The notes under the pieces: model-generated
What the model saw: the letters and a program-made list of their open reading frames with translations, nothing else
What the model was told of the DNA's origin: nothing
Database searches by the model: none
Translations under genes and position numbers: made by a program
Shown: positions 17,790 through 28,089 of the stretch, in pieces
Layout: every line of letters begins with the position of its first letter
Position numbering within the stretch: the first letter of the stretch is position 1
Assembly (NCBI RefSeq): GCF_000759445.1
Contig: NZ_JRMB01000001.1
Span: 1,922,001-1,986,000 of the forward strand
DNA length: 64,000 bases
Direction of reading: 5' to 3'
DNA from: Pseudomonas lutea
GTDB taxonomy: Bacteria; Pseudomonadota; Gammaproteobacteria; Pseudomonadales; Pseudomonadaceae

Positions 17790-18150
17790 CAGATCAAGGG
17801 CTTCCCGGCTAAAGCCGGTCCCACTAAAAGCACGCGGTGTGTCAGTGATCGTTCCCCCGCTCCGCGTGGGAATGCATCCGGTAACGCTCCGCGTCACCTC
17901 CCTAAGCCTGAATGCGCTTCGTATGCGGGACGCAGAACGTCCGGGGCGCCGTTGCCACGCGGAGCGTGGGAACGATCAAAAGATCAAAAGCGAAGGCAGA
18001 TCAAGGGCTTCCCGGCTAAAGCCAGTCCCACAAAAAATGCACCGCACCCAGCCGATGAGACCGGTGACGCGGAGCGTCAGGGGATGCATTCCCACGCGGA
18101 GCGTGGGAACGATCTAGATCAAAGGCTTCCCCGCTAAAGCCGGTCCTACT
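17790..18150. repeat. REP cluster between repeat copies A and B
   Basis: Several TTCCCGGCTAAAGCCGGTCC units, each led by an AGATCAAAAGC-like link, alternate with GTTCCCACGCTCCGCGTGGG palindromes (about 17849, 17953, 18089). No gene is seen. Confidence 0.85.
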
Positions 18151-18174
18151 AAGCGCTTTTGATCTTCATACACA

Positions 18175-18432
18175 GCCAGCCCAGACACCGCCAATCGCGA
18201 CTTGGGTGCAGGCTGAACGGAGGTTTCGCGCAGTGGGTCGAGCGGCATGGATGCCGCGAGAGCGCCGTCAGGACATGGATGTCCGTTCGGCGCGGGCCCA
18301 CGGAGCGGGACCGGAGTGAAGGTACTCCGACGAAGGAGGAGCCAAACCGAGAGCAGGCACTTTTGGTTACTTTTGGTGCTTTTTAAAAGTAACTCGCCGA
18401 AGGCGAAACAGTCTGCCCCCAGGCAGACGCTC
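18175..18432 (-). repeat. ~250-bp repeat element, copy B (reverse)
   Basis: Reverse complement of copy A with about 90 percent identity by eye. The hairpin end (AGTCTGCCCCCAGGCAGA) points outward, to the 3' end of the lipoprotein gene. A variable TTTTAAAAG stretch replaces part of copy A near the end. Confidence 0.9.
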
Positions 18433-18434
18433 TC

Positions 18435-18482
18435 GATCTTGATCTTGATCTTGATCTTGATCTTGATCTTGATCTTGATCTT
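18435..18482 (+). repeat. Eight tandem GATCTT hexamers
   Basis: A perfect run of 8 x GATCTT at the outer edge of repeat copy B. Similar runs accompany copy F at 60413 and 60719. Confidence 0.97.
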
Positions 18483-18507
18483 GGCGCACTAAACCCCACC
18501 GGGTACC

Positions 18508-18936
18508 TTAGTTCCCGAACTGCCTGCTCAACCCCGGCGGCACGCCACTCGCATCGGTCTCCTGCCACGGACCGCTTGGCGAAGTCGACCACGTCCAGCC
18601 GTTGTTCCAGCGGTAATAGGTACGCTGGCGGTAAAACGTATTCGGCACATTGTCCAGCACATGCACCCCCAGGCGCGCGTCCCAGTGACTGTTGCCACCC
18701 GGCGGCGGAGCGAAATGCGAGGACGTTTTCGGACCCGGCGCAGGGATCGGCGCGGACGGCGGCGTCTGTGGCGCGGTCCGCGGAGTGCCGGGCTGCGGGG
18801 TCGGCGACGGGCCGGGGATAGTCTGGATGGGCTCCGAACTCTGCTCGGAACTCTGCGATCCCGGATGCTGAACCGCACACGCTGCGGTCAATCCCACCAC
18901 CAGACTCAACAAGGCAAAACGGGCGACGCGATACAT
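18508..18936 (-). CDS. Putative lipoprotein, conserved hypothetical
   Basis: 142 residues. The signal peptide ends in the lipobox LTAAC with Cys20. A proline-rich spacer (about 35-75) follows, then a compact C-terminal part with NTFYRQRTYYRWNNGWTWSTSPSGPW, a short aromatic repeat pattern. No enzymatic motif is visible. It lies 30 bases after the end of ccmI on the same strand and may be the last gene of that transcript. Confidence 0.8.
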   Translation of the reverse strand: MYRVARFALLSLVVGLTAACAVQHPGSQSSEQSSEPIQTIPGPSPTPQPGTPRTAPQTPPSAPIPAPGPKTSSHFAPPPGGNSHWDARLGVHVLDNVPNTFYRQRTYYRWNNGWTWSTSPSGPWQETDASGVPPGLSRQFGN

Positions 18937-18966
18937 AAAGGCTCTCTACTCGCTGCGTTAACGGGG

Positions 18967-20172
18967 TTACTGATCGGGACTGTCAATGGTCAACGCCTGC
19001 GTCGCCGTGACGCTGGAAGGCAACGGCTGACTGCGACCGACCCATTCACCTGCCGTGGGCTGACCGGCGCGGGACACCCTGGCCACCAGTTGGACTTCGG
19101 CGAAGTTGGACAGTTTCAGCTGCGGCATCATCGCGTCGGCGTCACTCAACTCAACCTCCAGCGGCAAGTCGGCGACCGTGATGCGCTTGACCGCCAGGGG
19201 CGCGGGCGGCCCGGAAACCGCTCGGGCAAACACAAATACGCTCTCGCCGGGCTGCACCTTGTCTTGCACCGACGCCGACAGTGCGACGCGCACTTTCATG
19301 CGCGCGCCCGGTACTGCCATGGGCTGGGTGGTTTCCAGCTTGCCGCCGTTTTGCACCAGCTTGTCACCGGCGCGCTTGATCCCGCCTTCGAGTGCTTCAC
19401 GCGAAGGGTCGTTCGGCGGCAGTACCGCCAACAGACGCGTCCAGTAGCTCACGGCCTGATCGAAATGCTGGCTCTCGAAGGCATTGATGCCCATCAGGCC
19501 GAGGCTGGTGACTTCCCCGGGATTGAGCTTCAACGCTTCTTCGGCAATCCCCTGAATCTGCGGGCTCCAGGCCTTGTTGCCAGCGAAATACAGCGCCTGT
19601 GCCCACTGCCCCAGCAGCTCAGGCTGACGACCCGCCAGCTTCGCGGCACGCTCGAACATCCGTGCGGCATCGGCCGGGCGGTCCTGGGCCATGTAGGTCC
19701 GGGCAAGGAAATACGCGCTCTCGGCGGAGTCCGGTTGCGCCTTGACCGCACGCTCCAGTCGCTCGGTCATCTGCGCCAGCGAACTTGGGGGCTGGGAGAA
19801 CTCCCGCGCCAGCTCGACCTTGTCCGACGCGCCGAAGTGCAGGTACAGGCCCAACGCCAACACCGGCACCAGAATCGCCGCGAGCACCGGCCACGGTTTG
19901 CCCAGGCGGGACACCCGCTCTGCGCCGGTGCCTTGCGTATCGGCGAGCAGTTCACGGGCCGCCTCGGCGCGGCCGCCGTCCAACTGAGCTGCCGAGAGTA
20001 CGCCCTCCTCCTGCTGCGCCTGGAGTTCGGCGATGCGTTCCTGATACAAGGCGACGTTGAGGGCGGTGCGATCTTCTTCGCTTTGAGCGCGGCGACCACG
20101 CAGCACGGGGATCAGCAGAAAACTCAGGGCCACCAGCAACAACAGGCCAGCGGCCATCCAGAAATCGATCAT
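18967..20172 (-). CDS. ccmI: Cytochrome c maturation protein CcmI
   Basis: 401 residues. The N-terminal membrane helix (residues 4-24) is followed by a basic/acidic cytoplasmic loop with a leucine-zipper-like stretch, a second helix (about 93-113) and a periplasmic TPR region ([25 protein letters not shown]). The C-terminal beta domain binds apocytochrome. CcmI delivers apocytochrome c to the CcmF/H heme-ligation complex. It overlaps ccmH by 4 bases. Confidence 0.94.
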   Translation of the reverse strand: MIDFWMAAGLLLLVALSFLLIPVLRGRRAQSEEDRTALNVALYQERIAELQAQQEEGVLSAAQLDGGRAEAARELLADTQGTGAERVSRLGKPWPVLAAILVPVLALGLYLHFGASDKVELAREFSQPPSSLAQMTERLERAVKAQPDSAESAYFLARTYMAQDRPADAARMFERAAKLAGRQPELLGQWAQALYFAGNKAWSPQIQGIAEEALKLNPGEVTSLGLMGINAFESQHFDQAVSYWTRLLAVLPPNDPSREALEGGIKRAGDKLVQNGGKLETTQPMAVPGARMKVRVALSASVQDKVQPGESVFVFARAVSGPPAPLAVKRITVADLPLEVELSDADAMMPQLKLSNFAEVQLVARVSRAGQPTAGEWVGRSQPLPSSVTATQALTIDSPDQ

Positions 20173-20654
20173 TCGCGGTTTTTATCCAGCAAGTAGGCGA
20201 GGCGCTGGCGCTCCTCGTCGGAAAGCCCATCGGTGGCATCGCGGCTTGAGCGGCGTCGGCGCACGACGATCACGCCAATCAAGGCCACGCCGCCCAACAG
20301 CAGCCCGGCCGGTCCGAACCAGAGCAGCCAGGTGTGCGCGTTGAGCTCGGGTTTGTAGCGCACGAACTCGCCGTAGCGATCGACCATGAAATCGATGATC
20401 TGCTGGTTGCTCTGGCCCTCGCCCAGCATCCGGTAGATCTCCTTGCGCAGGTCCGCTGCGATAGGGGCGTTGGAATCGGCAATGTCCTGATTCTGGCACT
20501 TGGGGCAGCGCAGTTCGCGGGTGAGCTCGGCGTAACGCCCGCGCTCCGCTTCGTCCTTGAAGGTGTAGGCGTCGATAGCCGCCTGGGCTACACCCCCGCA
20601 TCCCAACGCCAACACCAAACCGGCAACCAGCCGCCGCACCCTCCGCGCAAGCAC
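20169..20654 (-). CDS. ccmH: Cytochrome c maturation thiol-reductase subunit CcmH
   Basis: About 161 residues from the GTG at 20654. Signal sequence [20 protein letters not shown], the family signature [17 protein letters not shown] with its redox CxxC, and one C-terminal membrane helix ([20 protein letters not shown]). The frame stays open upstream to an ATG at 20834 that overlaps the ccmG stop, and an ATG at 20807 has AAGGA before it. Those 50-60 extra residues are mostly REP-derived, so the GTG (or another at 20639) is preferred. If the upstream ATG is used, the protein has an unusual N-terminal extension before its signal sequence. Confidence 0.85.
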   Translation of the reverse strand: MLARRVRRLVAGLVLALGCGGVAQAAIDAYTFKDEAERGRYAELTRELRCPKCQNQDIADSNAPIAADLRKEIYRMLGEGQSNQQIIDFMVDRYGEFVRYKPELNAHTWLLWFGPAGLLLGGVALIGVIVVRRRRSSRDATDGLSDEERQRLAYLLDKNRE

Positions 20655-20678
20655 GCCTGTCCGCCGCCGCGGGATCCC

Positions 20679-20772
20679 CTGTAGGAGCGCGCTTGCCCGC
20701 GAAGAGGCCTTAATAGCCGATACATCTCCAGGGGCTGAATCGACGCCCTCGCGAGCAAGCTCGGCTCCCACA
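20679..20772. repeat. REP pair lodged at the 5' end of ccmH
   Basis: GTAGGAGCGCGCTTGCCCGCGAAGAGGCC on the left and GCGAGCAAGCTCGGCTCCCACATG on the right are inverted REP arms about 35 bases apart. It separates the ccmG stop from the signal peptide of CcmH in an otherwise overlapping operon. Confidence 0.88.
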
Positions 20773-20830
20773 TGAACGCCATCGTCAGGGAAAATGGGGT
20801 CTGGCATGACATCCTTATCATTAAGCAAGG

Positions 20831-21367
20831 TCATTGACGGCCCTCTTCAATCAGCGCCTGATATTGGCCCGCCAGCTTCTCGCGCCAGACGGTCTGGTCG
20901 ATCACGCCGACGTGCTTGTAGCGAATGACGCCCCTGGCATCGATCAAGAAGGTCTCTGGCGCGCCGTAGACGCCCAGATTCAGGCCGAGGCTGCCGGCTT
21001 CGTCGTTGATGTTCAGCTGGTAGGGGTCGTGAAACTCCGACAGCCACTTCACCGCATCGGCGTTCACGTCCTTGTAGTTGACGCCGTAGATCACCACGCC
21101 CTGCTCCGCCAGTTTGGTCAGCACCGGATGCTCGACCCGGCATGCAACGCACCAGGTGCCCCAGACATTGACCAGCGCCGGCTTGCCAAGCAGGTCGTTG
21201 CGGGTCAGCGGCTTGCCGTCCTGCACAGCGGGCAAGCTGAAGGCCGGGAATGGCTTACCGATCAGCGCCGAGGGCAATTCCGATGGGTCAAGGTACAAAC
21301 CCCGATAGAGCAACGCCGCCATCCCGAGAAACAGCACCAGCGGTGCCAGCAACATCCAGCGCCTCAT
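20831..21367 (-). CDS. ccmG: Thiol:disulfide interchange protein CcmG/DsbE
   Basis: 178 residues. A single N-terminal membrane anchor (residues 5-22) precedes a periplasmic thioredoxin fold with active site WCVAC (Cys73, Cys76) and the cis-proline region GVYGAPETFLID. It keeps the CxxCH cysteines of apocytochrome c reduced, working with CcmH. Its start overlaps the ccmF stop by 4 bases. Confidence 0.96.
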   Translation of the reverse strand: MRRWMLLAPLVLFLGMAALLYRGLYLDPSELPSALIGKPFPAFSLPAVQDGKPLTRNDLLGKPALVNVWGTWCVACRVEHPVLTKLAEQGVVIYGVNYKDVNADAVKWLSEFHDPYQLNINDEAGSLGLNLGVYGAPETFLIDARGVIRYKHVGVIDQTVWREKLAGQYQALIEEGRQ

Positions 21368-23337
21368 ACCGCTGCTCCCGGAAGCCCCAACGCGTCACGA
21401 ACCCGGCTGCGGACTTTGACCCGATAACGCTTGTCCAGCGCGGCGAGCACACCGCCCAGCGCCGTGATCAGCCCGCCAAACCAGATCCAGCGCACGAACG
21501 GTTTGACGTGCACGCGCACCGCCCATGCGCCGTTCTCCAGCGGTTCGCCCAGCGCCACGTACAGATCACGGGTGAAACCGGCGTCAATGCCGGCCTCGGT
21601 CATCATCGAGCGCTGCACGGTGTAGAGCCGCTTTTCAGGGTGCAGCACGGTGATTTCCTTGCCGTCTTCCAGCACGTGGAGGGTGCCGCGGTCGGACGTG
21701 AAGTTCGGCCCCTGGTAATGCTGCGCGCCCTCGAACACAAAGGTATAACCGCCCAGCTCAACCGACTCTCCCGGTGCCATGCGCAGATCACGTTCGGCGC
21801 TGTTCTGGCTCGACAACACCACGCCCAATGCCACCACTGCGATGCCGATATGCGCCACTTGCATGCCCCAGTAACTGCGGGTCAGCGAGCGCATGCCTTT
21901 GAGCAGGCCTTTGTGGCGCGTCTTGTCCAGCAGGTCACGCACCCCGGCCAGCAACACCCAGGCTGCCAGCAAGCAGGTGGCGAGGACTGCCCAGTGGAAA
22001 TCGGCCATGGCAAAGCCGGCGATCACCGCCAGCACCGCGCTGCCCACCAGCACAGGGGCAAGCATGCTCAGCAGCCACTTGACCGGCGTGTCTTTCCAGC
22101 GCACCAGCACGCCCACGGCCATGACAGCCATCAGCACGCCCATGAGCGGCACGAACATCGCGTTGAAATATGGCGGACCGACGGACATCTTCGCCCCGCT
22201 CAAGGCGTCCAGCACCAGCGGATACAGCGTGCCGAGCAGAATCATCGACGCCGCCACCACCAGCACCAGGTTGTTGCCCAGCAGCAGGGTCTCCCGCGAC
22301 CACAGGCCAAAGCCGACGTGGCTTTTCACAACCGGCGCGCGCACGGCAAACAGGGTCAGCGAACCGCCCACCACCATCAGCAGGAAGATCAGGATGAACA
22401 CGCCACGGGCTGGATCGGAGGCAAACGCATGCACCGAAGTCAGCACCCCCGAGCGCACGAGGAACGTGCCCAGCAGGCTCAATGAAAACGCCGCGATGGC
22501 CAGGAGCACGGTCCAGCTCTTGAACACGCCCCGCTTCTCGGTGACCGCCAGGGAGTGAATCAGCGCCGTGCCCACCAGCCAGGGCATGAACGAGGCGTTT
22601 TCGACCGGATCCCAGAACCACCAGCCGCCCCAGCCGAGTTCGTAATACGCCCACCAGGAGCCCAGGGTGATGCCCACGCCGAGGAAGGCCCAGGCGACGA
22701 TGGTCCAGGGCCGCGACCACCGTGCCCAGGCTGCGTCCAGACGCCCGCCGAGCAGCGCGGCGATGGCAAAGGCGAACGCCACCGAGAACCCGACGTAGCC
22801 CATGTAGAGCATCGGCGGATGGACGATCAGGCCGATGTCCTGCAGCAGTGGGTTCAAGTCGCGTCCGTCCTGGGGCACCTGCGGCAGGATGCGGCTGAAC
22901 GGGTTGGACGTGAGAATCAGAAACAGCAGAAAGCCGACGCTGATCATGCCCATCACCGCCAGCACGCGGGCGAGCATGACCTGCGGCAGTTGCCGCGAAA
23001 AGATCGACACCGCAAAGGTCCAGCCGCCCAGTATCAAGGCCCACAGCAATAGCGAGCCCTCGTGCGCGCCCCATACGGCGCTGAACTTGTAGTACCACGG
23101 CAACGCGCTGTTGGAGTTTTCCGCGACGTAGGCCACGGAAAAATCATCCACCATGAACGCATGGGTCAGGCAGCCAAAGGCGAACAGCAGAAAAGCGAAC
23201 TGCCCCCACGCGGCCGGCTGCGCGAGGCTCATCCACAGCCGGTCCCCACGCCAGGCGCCCATCAGTGGCACCACGGCCTGAACAAGCGCGAAGCACAGCG
23301 CCAAAATCATGGCCAGATGGCCGAGTTCGGGAATCAT
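21364..23337 (-). CDS. ccmF: Heme lyase subunit CcmF
   Basis: 657 residues and about 15 membrane segments. The tryptophan-rich WWD motif (WGGWWFWDPVENASFMPWL) lies around residues 230-250, with conserved periplasmic histidines before and after it. It is the core of the ligase that attaches heme from holo-CcmE to apocytochrome c. It lies 3 bases after the ccmE stop. Confidence 0.97.
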   Translation of the reverse strand: MIPELGHLAMILALCFALVQAVVPLMGAWRGDRLWMSLAQPAAWGQFAFLLFAFGCLTHAFMVDDFSVAYVAENSNSALPWYYKFSAVWGAHEGSLLLWALILGGWTFAVSIFSRQLPQVMLARVLAVMGMISVGFLLFLILTSNPFSRILPQVPQDGRDLNPLLQDIGLIVHPPMLYMGYVGFSVAFAFAIAALLGGRLDAAWARWSRPWTIVAWAFLGVGITLGSWWAYYELGWGGWWFWDPVENASFMPWLVGTALIHSLAVTEKRGVFKSWTVLLAIAAFSLSLLGTFLVRSGVLTSVHAFASDPARGVFILIFLLMVVGGSLTLFAVRAPVVKSHVGFGLWSRETLLLGNNLVLVVAASMILLGTLYPLVLDALSGAKMSVGPPYFNAMFVPLMGVLMAVMAVGVLVRWKDTPVKWLLSMLAPVLVGSAVLAVIAGFAMADFHWAVLATCLLAAWVLLAGVRDLLDKTRHKGLLKGMRSLTRSYWGMQVAHIGIAVVALGVVLSSQNSAERDLRMAPGESVELGGYTFVFEGAQHYQGPNFTSDRGTLHVLEDGKEITVLHPEKRLYTVQRSMMTEAGIDAGFTRDLYVALGEPLENGAWAVRVHVKPFVRWIWFGGLITALGGVLAALDKRYRVKVRSRVRDALGLPGAAV

Positions 23338-23340
23338 CGG

Positions 23341-23820
23341 TTACCCCTGTTTCGCTGGAGACGTGGCCGGTGCATAGGACGCGCCCGATTCGGGGCGGCC
23401 GCTGTCTTTCAACGCCTTGGTCACTTCCGGCGGCATGTATTTCTCGTCGTGTTTGGCCAGCACTTCATCGGCCACCACCACGCCATCGCCATTGAGCCGG
23501 CCGAGGGCAACAATGCCCTGCCCTTCGCGGAACAGGTCCGGGAGGATGCCGCGGTAGCTGATGGTCACCGACTTGTTGAAATCGGTGACCACAAAGGTCA
23601 CGTCCAGCGAGTCGGCCGAGCGCTGCAGTGAGCCTTTTTCCACCATCCCGCCGGCACGAATACGAGTGTCGCGGGGGGCTTCGCCGCTGGCGATCTGGGT
23701 CGGGGTGTAAAACAGGTTGATGTTTTCCTTCAGCGCGCTGAGTGCAAGGCTGACCGCGATGCCGACCCCGGCGAGTATCGCCACAATGATCAACAGTCGC
23801 TTTTTTCGCAGCGGATTCAC
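23341..23820 (-). CDS. ccmE: Heme chaperone CcmE
   Basis: 159 residues. The N-terminal membrane anchor (residues 8-29) precedes a periplasmic OB-fold. The heme-binding histidine is His124 in [13 protein letters not shown], with the tyrosine that follows. The start is the GTG at 23820 overlapping the ccmD stop; the frame is open further upstream but only as antisense to ccmD and ccmC coding. It accepts heme from CcmC and hands it to CcmF. Confidence 0.95.
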   Translation of the reverse strand: MNPLRKKRLLIIVAILAGVGIAVSLALSALKENINLFYTPTQIASGEAPRDTRIRAGGMVEKGSLQRSADSLDVTFVVTDFNKSVTISYRGILPDLFREGQGIVALGRLNGDGVVVADEVLAKHDEKYMPPEVTKALKDSGRPESGASYAPATSPAKQG

Positions 23821-23993
23821 GGCGTGCTCTCCCGGCGCAGACGGCGCGCCTCTTGTTGCAGGTAACGCCGACGCGCAAAAACAGGTGCCAGCACATTGAT
23901 TGCCAGCACACACGCGCAGATGCCGTAGGCCGACCAGACGTAGAGCCCGTGCCTGCCCATCGCCAGAAAATCGCTGAATGATTCGAAACTCAT
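23817..23993 (-). CDS. ccmD: Heme exporter small subunit CcmD
   Basis: 58 residues: [20 protein letters not shown], one membrane helix (about 18-38), then a basic tail rich in arginine ([16 protein letters not shown]). Size, topology and position between ccmC and ccmE are diagnostic. It overlaps ccmC and ccmE by 4 bases each. It stabilises the CcmABC-CcmE complex. Confidence 0.95.
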   Translation of the reverse strand: MSFESFSDFLAMGRHGLYVWSAYGICACVLAINVLAPVFARRRYLQQEARRLRRESTP

Positions 23994-24835
23994 CGTTTGC
24001 CTCCGTCGCGCGATGACCCGGCGCCGGATGGCGGGCCAGATGCCGACTTGGAGCCTGGACCCAATTGCCGCGACAGCTCATCCTTCACCCAGCCGGCGCG
24101 GGCTTCGCGCCTGAGCACCTCCAGGCGCATTCGCATCAGCAACACCGCGCCGAAGAAGCAGTAGAACCCCAGCACGGTGAACAGCAACGGCAGCCACATT
24201 TCGGCAGGCATGGCCGGTTTTTCCGTCAGGCTGAACGTGGCGCCCTGGTGCAAGGTGCTCCACCACTCTACCGAGTATTTGATGATCGGAATGTTGATCA
24301 CCCCGACGATGGCCAGCACGGCGCAGGCCTTGGCTGCGCTGTCGCGGTTGGTGATGGCGTTGCCCAGCGCGATCAGGCCGAAATACAGAAACAGCAGAAT
24401 CAGCATCGACGTCAGCCGTGCATCCCAGACCCACCACGAGCCCCACGTCGGCTTGCCCCAGATTGCGCCGGTCACCAGCGCCAGGGCAGTCATCCAGGCA
24501 CCGATGGGCGCTGCGCATTGCAGGGCGACATCGGCCATTTTCATCTTCCACACCAGCCCGACCACGCCGCAGACCGCCATCATCACGTAGCAGGACTGCG
24601 CCAGCATGGCGGCCGGAACGTGAATGTAAATGATGCGAAAGCTGTTGCCTTGCTGATAGTCAGGCGGCGCGAACGCAAGGCCCCAGACCACGCCGATGCC
24701 GATCAACAGCGCTGCCGCAACGGTCAGCCACGGCAACAGACGGCCGCTGATGCCGTAAAACCATCTGGGTGAACCGAGCTTGTGGAACCAGGCCCAGCTC
24801 ATGCCGCCTCTAGCCTTGGCGCTTGTGTTCATCAC
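23990..24835 (-). CDS. ccmC: Heme transporter subunit CcmC
   Basis: 281 residues with six membrane helices and the WWD motif [17 protein letters not shown] near residue 130, flanked by conserved histidines ([10 protein letters not shown] and STLHQG). It presents heme to CcmE. The last 25-30 residues form a glycine/serine-rich low-complexity tail, longer than I expect for the family. An internal Met12 ([14 protein letters not shown]) is a plausible alternative start. Confidence 0.95.
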   Translation of the reverse strand: MMNTSAKARGGMSWAWFHKLGSPRWFYGISGRLLPWLTVAAALLIGIGVVWGLAFAPPDYQQGNSFRIIYIHVPAAMLAQSCYVMMAVCGVVGLVWKMKMADVALQCAAPIGAWMTALALVTGAIWGKPTWGSWWVWDARLTSMLILLFLYFGLIALGNAITNRDSAAKACAVLAIVGVINIPIIKYSVEWWSTLHQGATFSLTEKPAMPAEMWLPLLFTVLGFYCFFGAVLLMRMRLEVLRREARAGWVKDELSRQLGPGSKSASGPPSGAGSSRDGGKR

Positions 24836-24977
24836 GCTGCCTTTTCATCGGGGTGCTCATTATCACGGTGCATTCATCAAAAGACTTTTTATAAAAAAGC
24901 TTTCATCTATGGCCTGCCTTGAGTCGCAGAGGCGTCCGGGGCTAAAGGTAAAAACTGTCCGCTCGGTCAAACGCCGA

Positions 24978-25649
24978 TTATTCGCCAACGCTGATTTTCA
25001 AACCAGCGGCGATTGCAAAGGGCGTCAGGGTAACCGCCAACGCGGTGAGGCTTCCAAGCCAGAGCAGATAACCGATCGCGGGTATGCCCTCAAGCGCCGC
25101 CTGCAAAGCGCCACTGCCCAGAATCAGCACCGGGATGTACAGCGGCAGGATCAGCAATGCCAGCAGCAGGCCGCCGCGCTTGAGGCCCACGGTCAGGGCC
25201 GCGCCCACTGCGCCCAGCAGGCTCAACACCGGCGTGCCCAGCAGCAACGACAGCAACAGCACCGGCACACAGGCGCCCGGTAGCCCCAGCATCAGCGCCA
25301 GCAACGGCGCCAGCAATACCAGCGCCAGGCCGGAGAAGGCCCAGTGCGCCAGCACTTTGGCGAGCACCAGCAGCGCCAGCGGCTGTGGCGACAGCACCCA
25401 TTGTTCGAGGGAACCGTCTTCGAAATCACTGCGAAACAGCCCGTCCAGCGACAACAGCACCGACAGCAGCGCCGCCACCCACACCAACCCTGGCGACAGG
25501 CGCTGCAGCAGTTGGGTATCAGGCCCGACGGCCAGGGGAAACAACGCAATGACGATGGCGAAGAACACCAGCGGGTTGAGCAGCTCGGCCGGGCGTCGGA
25601 ACAGCAGCCGTGCTTCGCGGGCGATCAGCAGGGTAAACACATGACTCAT
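24978..25649 (-). CDS. ccmB: Heme ABC exporter permease CcmB
   Basis: 223 residues and six membrane helices. It begins [30 protein letters not shown], the usual CcmB N-terminus, and contains [20 protein letters not shown]. It forms the membrane part of the CcmAB ATPase that releases holo-CcmE. The ATG at 25649 overlaps the ccmA stop (ATGA). Confidence 0.95.
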   Translation of the reverse strand: MSHVFTLLIAREARLLFRRPAELLNPLVFFAIVIALFPLAVGPDTQLLQRLSPGLVWVAALLSVLLSLDGLFRSDFEDGSLEQWVLSPQPLALLVLAKVLAHWAFSGLALVLLAPLLALMLGLPGACVPVLLLSLLLGTPVLSLLGAVGAALTVGLKRGGLLLALLILPLYIPVLILGSGALQAALEGIPAIGYLLWLGSLTALAVTLTPFAIAAGLKISVGE

Positions 25650-26281
25650 GCCGCCCACTGCCCCAGATCGAGATCGCGATACCCCGCAGGGACGCGGCTC
25701 AAGGTGTGATGGGTGGTCAGCACGACGGCACCGCCGTTTTCACAGTGATCGGCAATATGGGCTTCAAGCTGGGCCACGCCCTGTTTGTCCAGCGCGGTGA
25801 ACGGCTCATCGAGCATCCACATCGCGGGGCCAGGCAGATACAGACGCGCCAGTGCGACGCGACGCCGTTGACCGGCCGACAAGGTGTGGCACGGCACGTC
25901 TTCAAAGCCGCGCAGGCCAACCACCGCAAGGGCGCGCCAGAGTTCATCGGCATGCGCAGGCGTGTGCAGCGCGCAGAGCCAGGCAAGGTTTTCCAGCGGA
26001 GTGAGGAGGTCTTTGATGCCGGCGGCGTGGCCGATCCACAGCACGTGGCGGGTCACTTCGCTGCGTTGGCTGGCCAGGGGTTTGCCGTCGAGAAGCACGT
26101 TGCCGGCGGTTGGCTGCATCAGGCCGCACAGCAGGCGCAGCAGGCTGGTCTTGCCGCTGCCGTTCGGACCGCTGATCTGCAGCAGGTCGCCCGCGCTCAG
26201 CCGCAATTCGAGATCCTCGAACAGCAGGCGCCAGTCGCGCTCACACGTCAGCGCCATGGCTTCAAGAACGGGGATCGACAT
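25646..26281 (-). CDS. ccmA: Heme ABC exporter ATPase CcmA
   Basis: 211 residues with a complete nucleotide-binding domain: Walker [13 protein letters not shown] (38-49), signature [14 protein letters not shown], Walker B MWMLDEPF and a switch histidine in VVLTTHHTL. It energises release of heme-loaded CcmE. As first gene of the ccm operon its promoter should lie in 26282-26472, between it and the divergent fliK-like gene. Confidence 0.96.
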   Translation of the reverse strand: MSIPVLEAMALTCERDWRLLFEDLELRLSAGDLLQISGPNGSGKTSLLRLLCGLMQPTAGNVLLDGKPLASQRSEVTRHVLWIGHAAGIKDLLTPLENLAWLCALHTPAHADELWRALAVVGLRGFEDVPCHTLSAGQRRRVALARLYLPGPAMWMLDEPFTALDKQGVAQLEAHIADHCENGGAVVLTTHHTLSRVPAGYRDLDLGQWAA

Positions 26282-26472
26282 GAGGACCTTCTTTTCAGTA
26301 GCGGCAATACACGGCGGCTCAAGTCATGACGTTCAACTCGGGATGTTCAAGTCAGGATCATGACGGCCGTTATACTGATGCAGCTTAACGGTAGACCGCC
26401 GACGAAGTCGGTGCCGGATTATACATACCCGGACCCGCCAGCCAGAGCGCAAATTTACCGAGTCGGGATCTG

Positions 26473-28089
26473 ATGACAGGCGATATACCCAATCTTTCAC
26501 CCTTAGCCGCAGCCACTGCCCTGCTGCGCGCAGGCGTACCGGCGGGCGAAGTGCTCAAGCTGATGGAGCCGCGCGAAGGGCTGTTGACCTCGGGCCAGGT
26601 GGCCAGCGCTGAGGTGGTGAGCCTCAAGCAGCTGGGCCAGGACTTTCAGCTGTTGCTCAAGCTGACCATGGACAACGGCCGGCAAACCACCCTGCCCGTC
26701 AGCAGTTCCCTGCCACTCTCGCCCGGCACCAGCGTGAACGTGGCGCAGGGTTCGGCCGATACGCTGACGATCAGCGTGCAAGACCTGCAAAAAGCCGTCA
26801 CCAACAGCCTGACCAGCATCGATACGCGGCAACTGCCGGCCGGCACCCTGCTGCAAGGCAAGGTGTTGACCACGCAGGTCGCCGCGCAAAACGTCGCTCA
26901 ATTGACGGGCCAGTCAAGCGGCACCGCGCAGCCGGCCACTTACCGCTCCATCGTCATGCTGCTCAACACGGCGCTGGCCGGCAGCAGCCTGACGGTCGAG
27001 AGTCCGCAGCCATTGCGCGTCGGCAGTCTGCTCAGCGCTCAGGTGCAGAACAGTCAGGCGCTGAATTTCGTGGCGCTGCCAAACCGGCTCGACGAACTGG
27101 CGCTGGCTCAGCAGCTCTCGACCCAGCAAAGCCGTCAGGGATCGCTGCAGGGGCTGATTGCAGCCCTGCAAACCCTGCCGCCACCCGCCGATGGCGATAA
27201 CCTTTCGCCATCGTTGCGGGCCAGCATCGAACAGTTGCTGGCAGACTTGCCGGACATCCCGCAGATGACCACCGGCAAGGGCGTAGCGCAGGCCCTCAGT
27301 GCCAGCGGCCTGTTCATGGAGTCGCGCTTGCTCGCAGGCCAGAACCCGACCCTGGTCCCGGACATGAAAGCCAACCTGCTGCGGCTGGTCACCCAGATGC
27401 TTCCCGGTCTGCCGGACAACGTCAGCTATAACGCCATCGCCGCCGGCAATACATTGGCCAGGGCCATGCCCAGCGTGCTGCGCAGTGCGTTCGGCACGCT
27501 GGGGCTGGTGGCGACACCGAACCAGCCGATCAACTTCCCATTACCACCACGCACCCTGGGTCACCCGGACAGCAAGGACGACCTGGAGACGCTGCTGAAA
27601 CTGGCGGCCGGCGCCATCTCGCGCCTGCAGAGCCATCAGTTGGGCGGATTGGAGCAAACGCGTACCCAGGCCGACGGCACCCAAGTGACGACCTGGCAAC
27701 TGGAAATCCCCATGCGCAACGCCCACGACATCGTGCCGCTGCAGGTCAAGGTGCAGCGCGAGGAAACACCCGAACGCGAAGACACCGCCAGCGATTCGAC
27801 CCCGGAAGCGAAAGAAAAAGAGAAGTTATGGCGGGTGGAACTGGCGTTTGATCTGGAGCCTCTCGGCCCGCTGCACGTGCAGGCGCAACTGATCGCCGGC
27901 AGCATCGCCAGCCAGTTATGGGCGGAGCGTGCCGGCAGCGCCGAGCTGATTTCAAATGAGCTGGGCGACTTGCGCGCGCGCCTGACTGCGTGCGGGCTGA
28001 ACGTCAAGGAACTGGAGTGCAACCGCGGCACCCCGCCGCAAGGGTCACGTACCGTGCTCGAACAACGCTGGATCGACGAGAACGCCTGA
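26473..28089 (+). CDS. FliK-like flagellar hook-length control domain protein (second FliK paralogue)
   Basis: 538 residues. A long N-terminal region rich in Gln/Leu/Ser with no fixed fold precedes a C-terminal Flg_hook-type domain (WRVELAFDLEPLGPLHVQAQLIAGSIASQLWAE). A canonical fliK is present separately at 55667-57088, so this is a divergent second member. It overlaps an FlhB-C-domain gene by one base (TGATG). Pairing of a substrate-specificity ruler with an FlhB-like switch suggests a shared role in export control. The ribosome site before 26473 is weak. Confidence 0.85.
   Translation: MTGDIPNLSPLAAATALLRAGVPAGEVLKLMEPREGLLTSGQVASAEVVSLKQLGQDFQLLLKLTMDNGRQTTLPVSSSLPLSPGTSVNVAQGSADTLTISVQDLQKAVTNSLTSIDTRQLPAGTLLQGKVLTTQVAAQNVAQLTGQSSGTAQPATYRSIVMLLNTALAGSSLTVESPQPLRVGSLLSAQVQNSQALNFVALPNRLDELALAQQLSTQQSRQGSLQGLIAALQTLPPPADGDNLSPSLRASIEQLLADLPDIPQMTTGKGVAQALSASGLFMESRLLAGQNPTLVPDMKANLLRLVTQMLPGLPDNVSYNAIAAGNTLARAMPSVLRSAFGTLGLVATPNQPINFPLPPRTLGHPDSKDDLETLLKLAAGAISRLQSHQLGGLEQTRTQADGTQVTTWQLEIPMRNAHDIVPLQVKVQREETPEREDTASDSTPEAKEKEKLWRVELAFDLEPLGPLHVQAQLIAGSIASQLWAERAGSAELISNELGDLRARLTACGLNVKELECNRGTPPQGSRTVLEQRWIDENA

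Noticed and set aside
17556..18492. Several small open frames in the repeat island, including one ending in Leu-Ile repeats
   Set aside because: They are translations of the repeat element and of GATCTT hexamers; frames are not preserved between copies.
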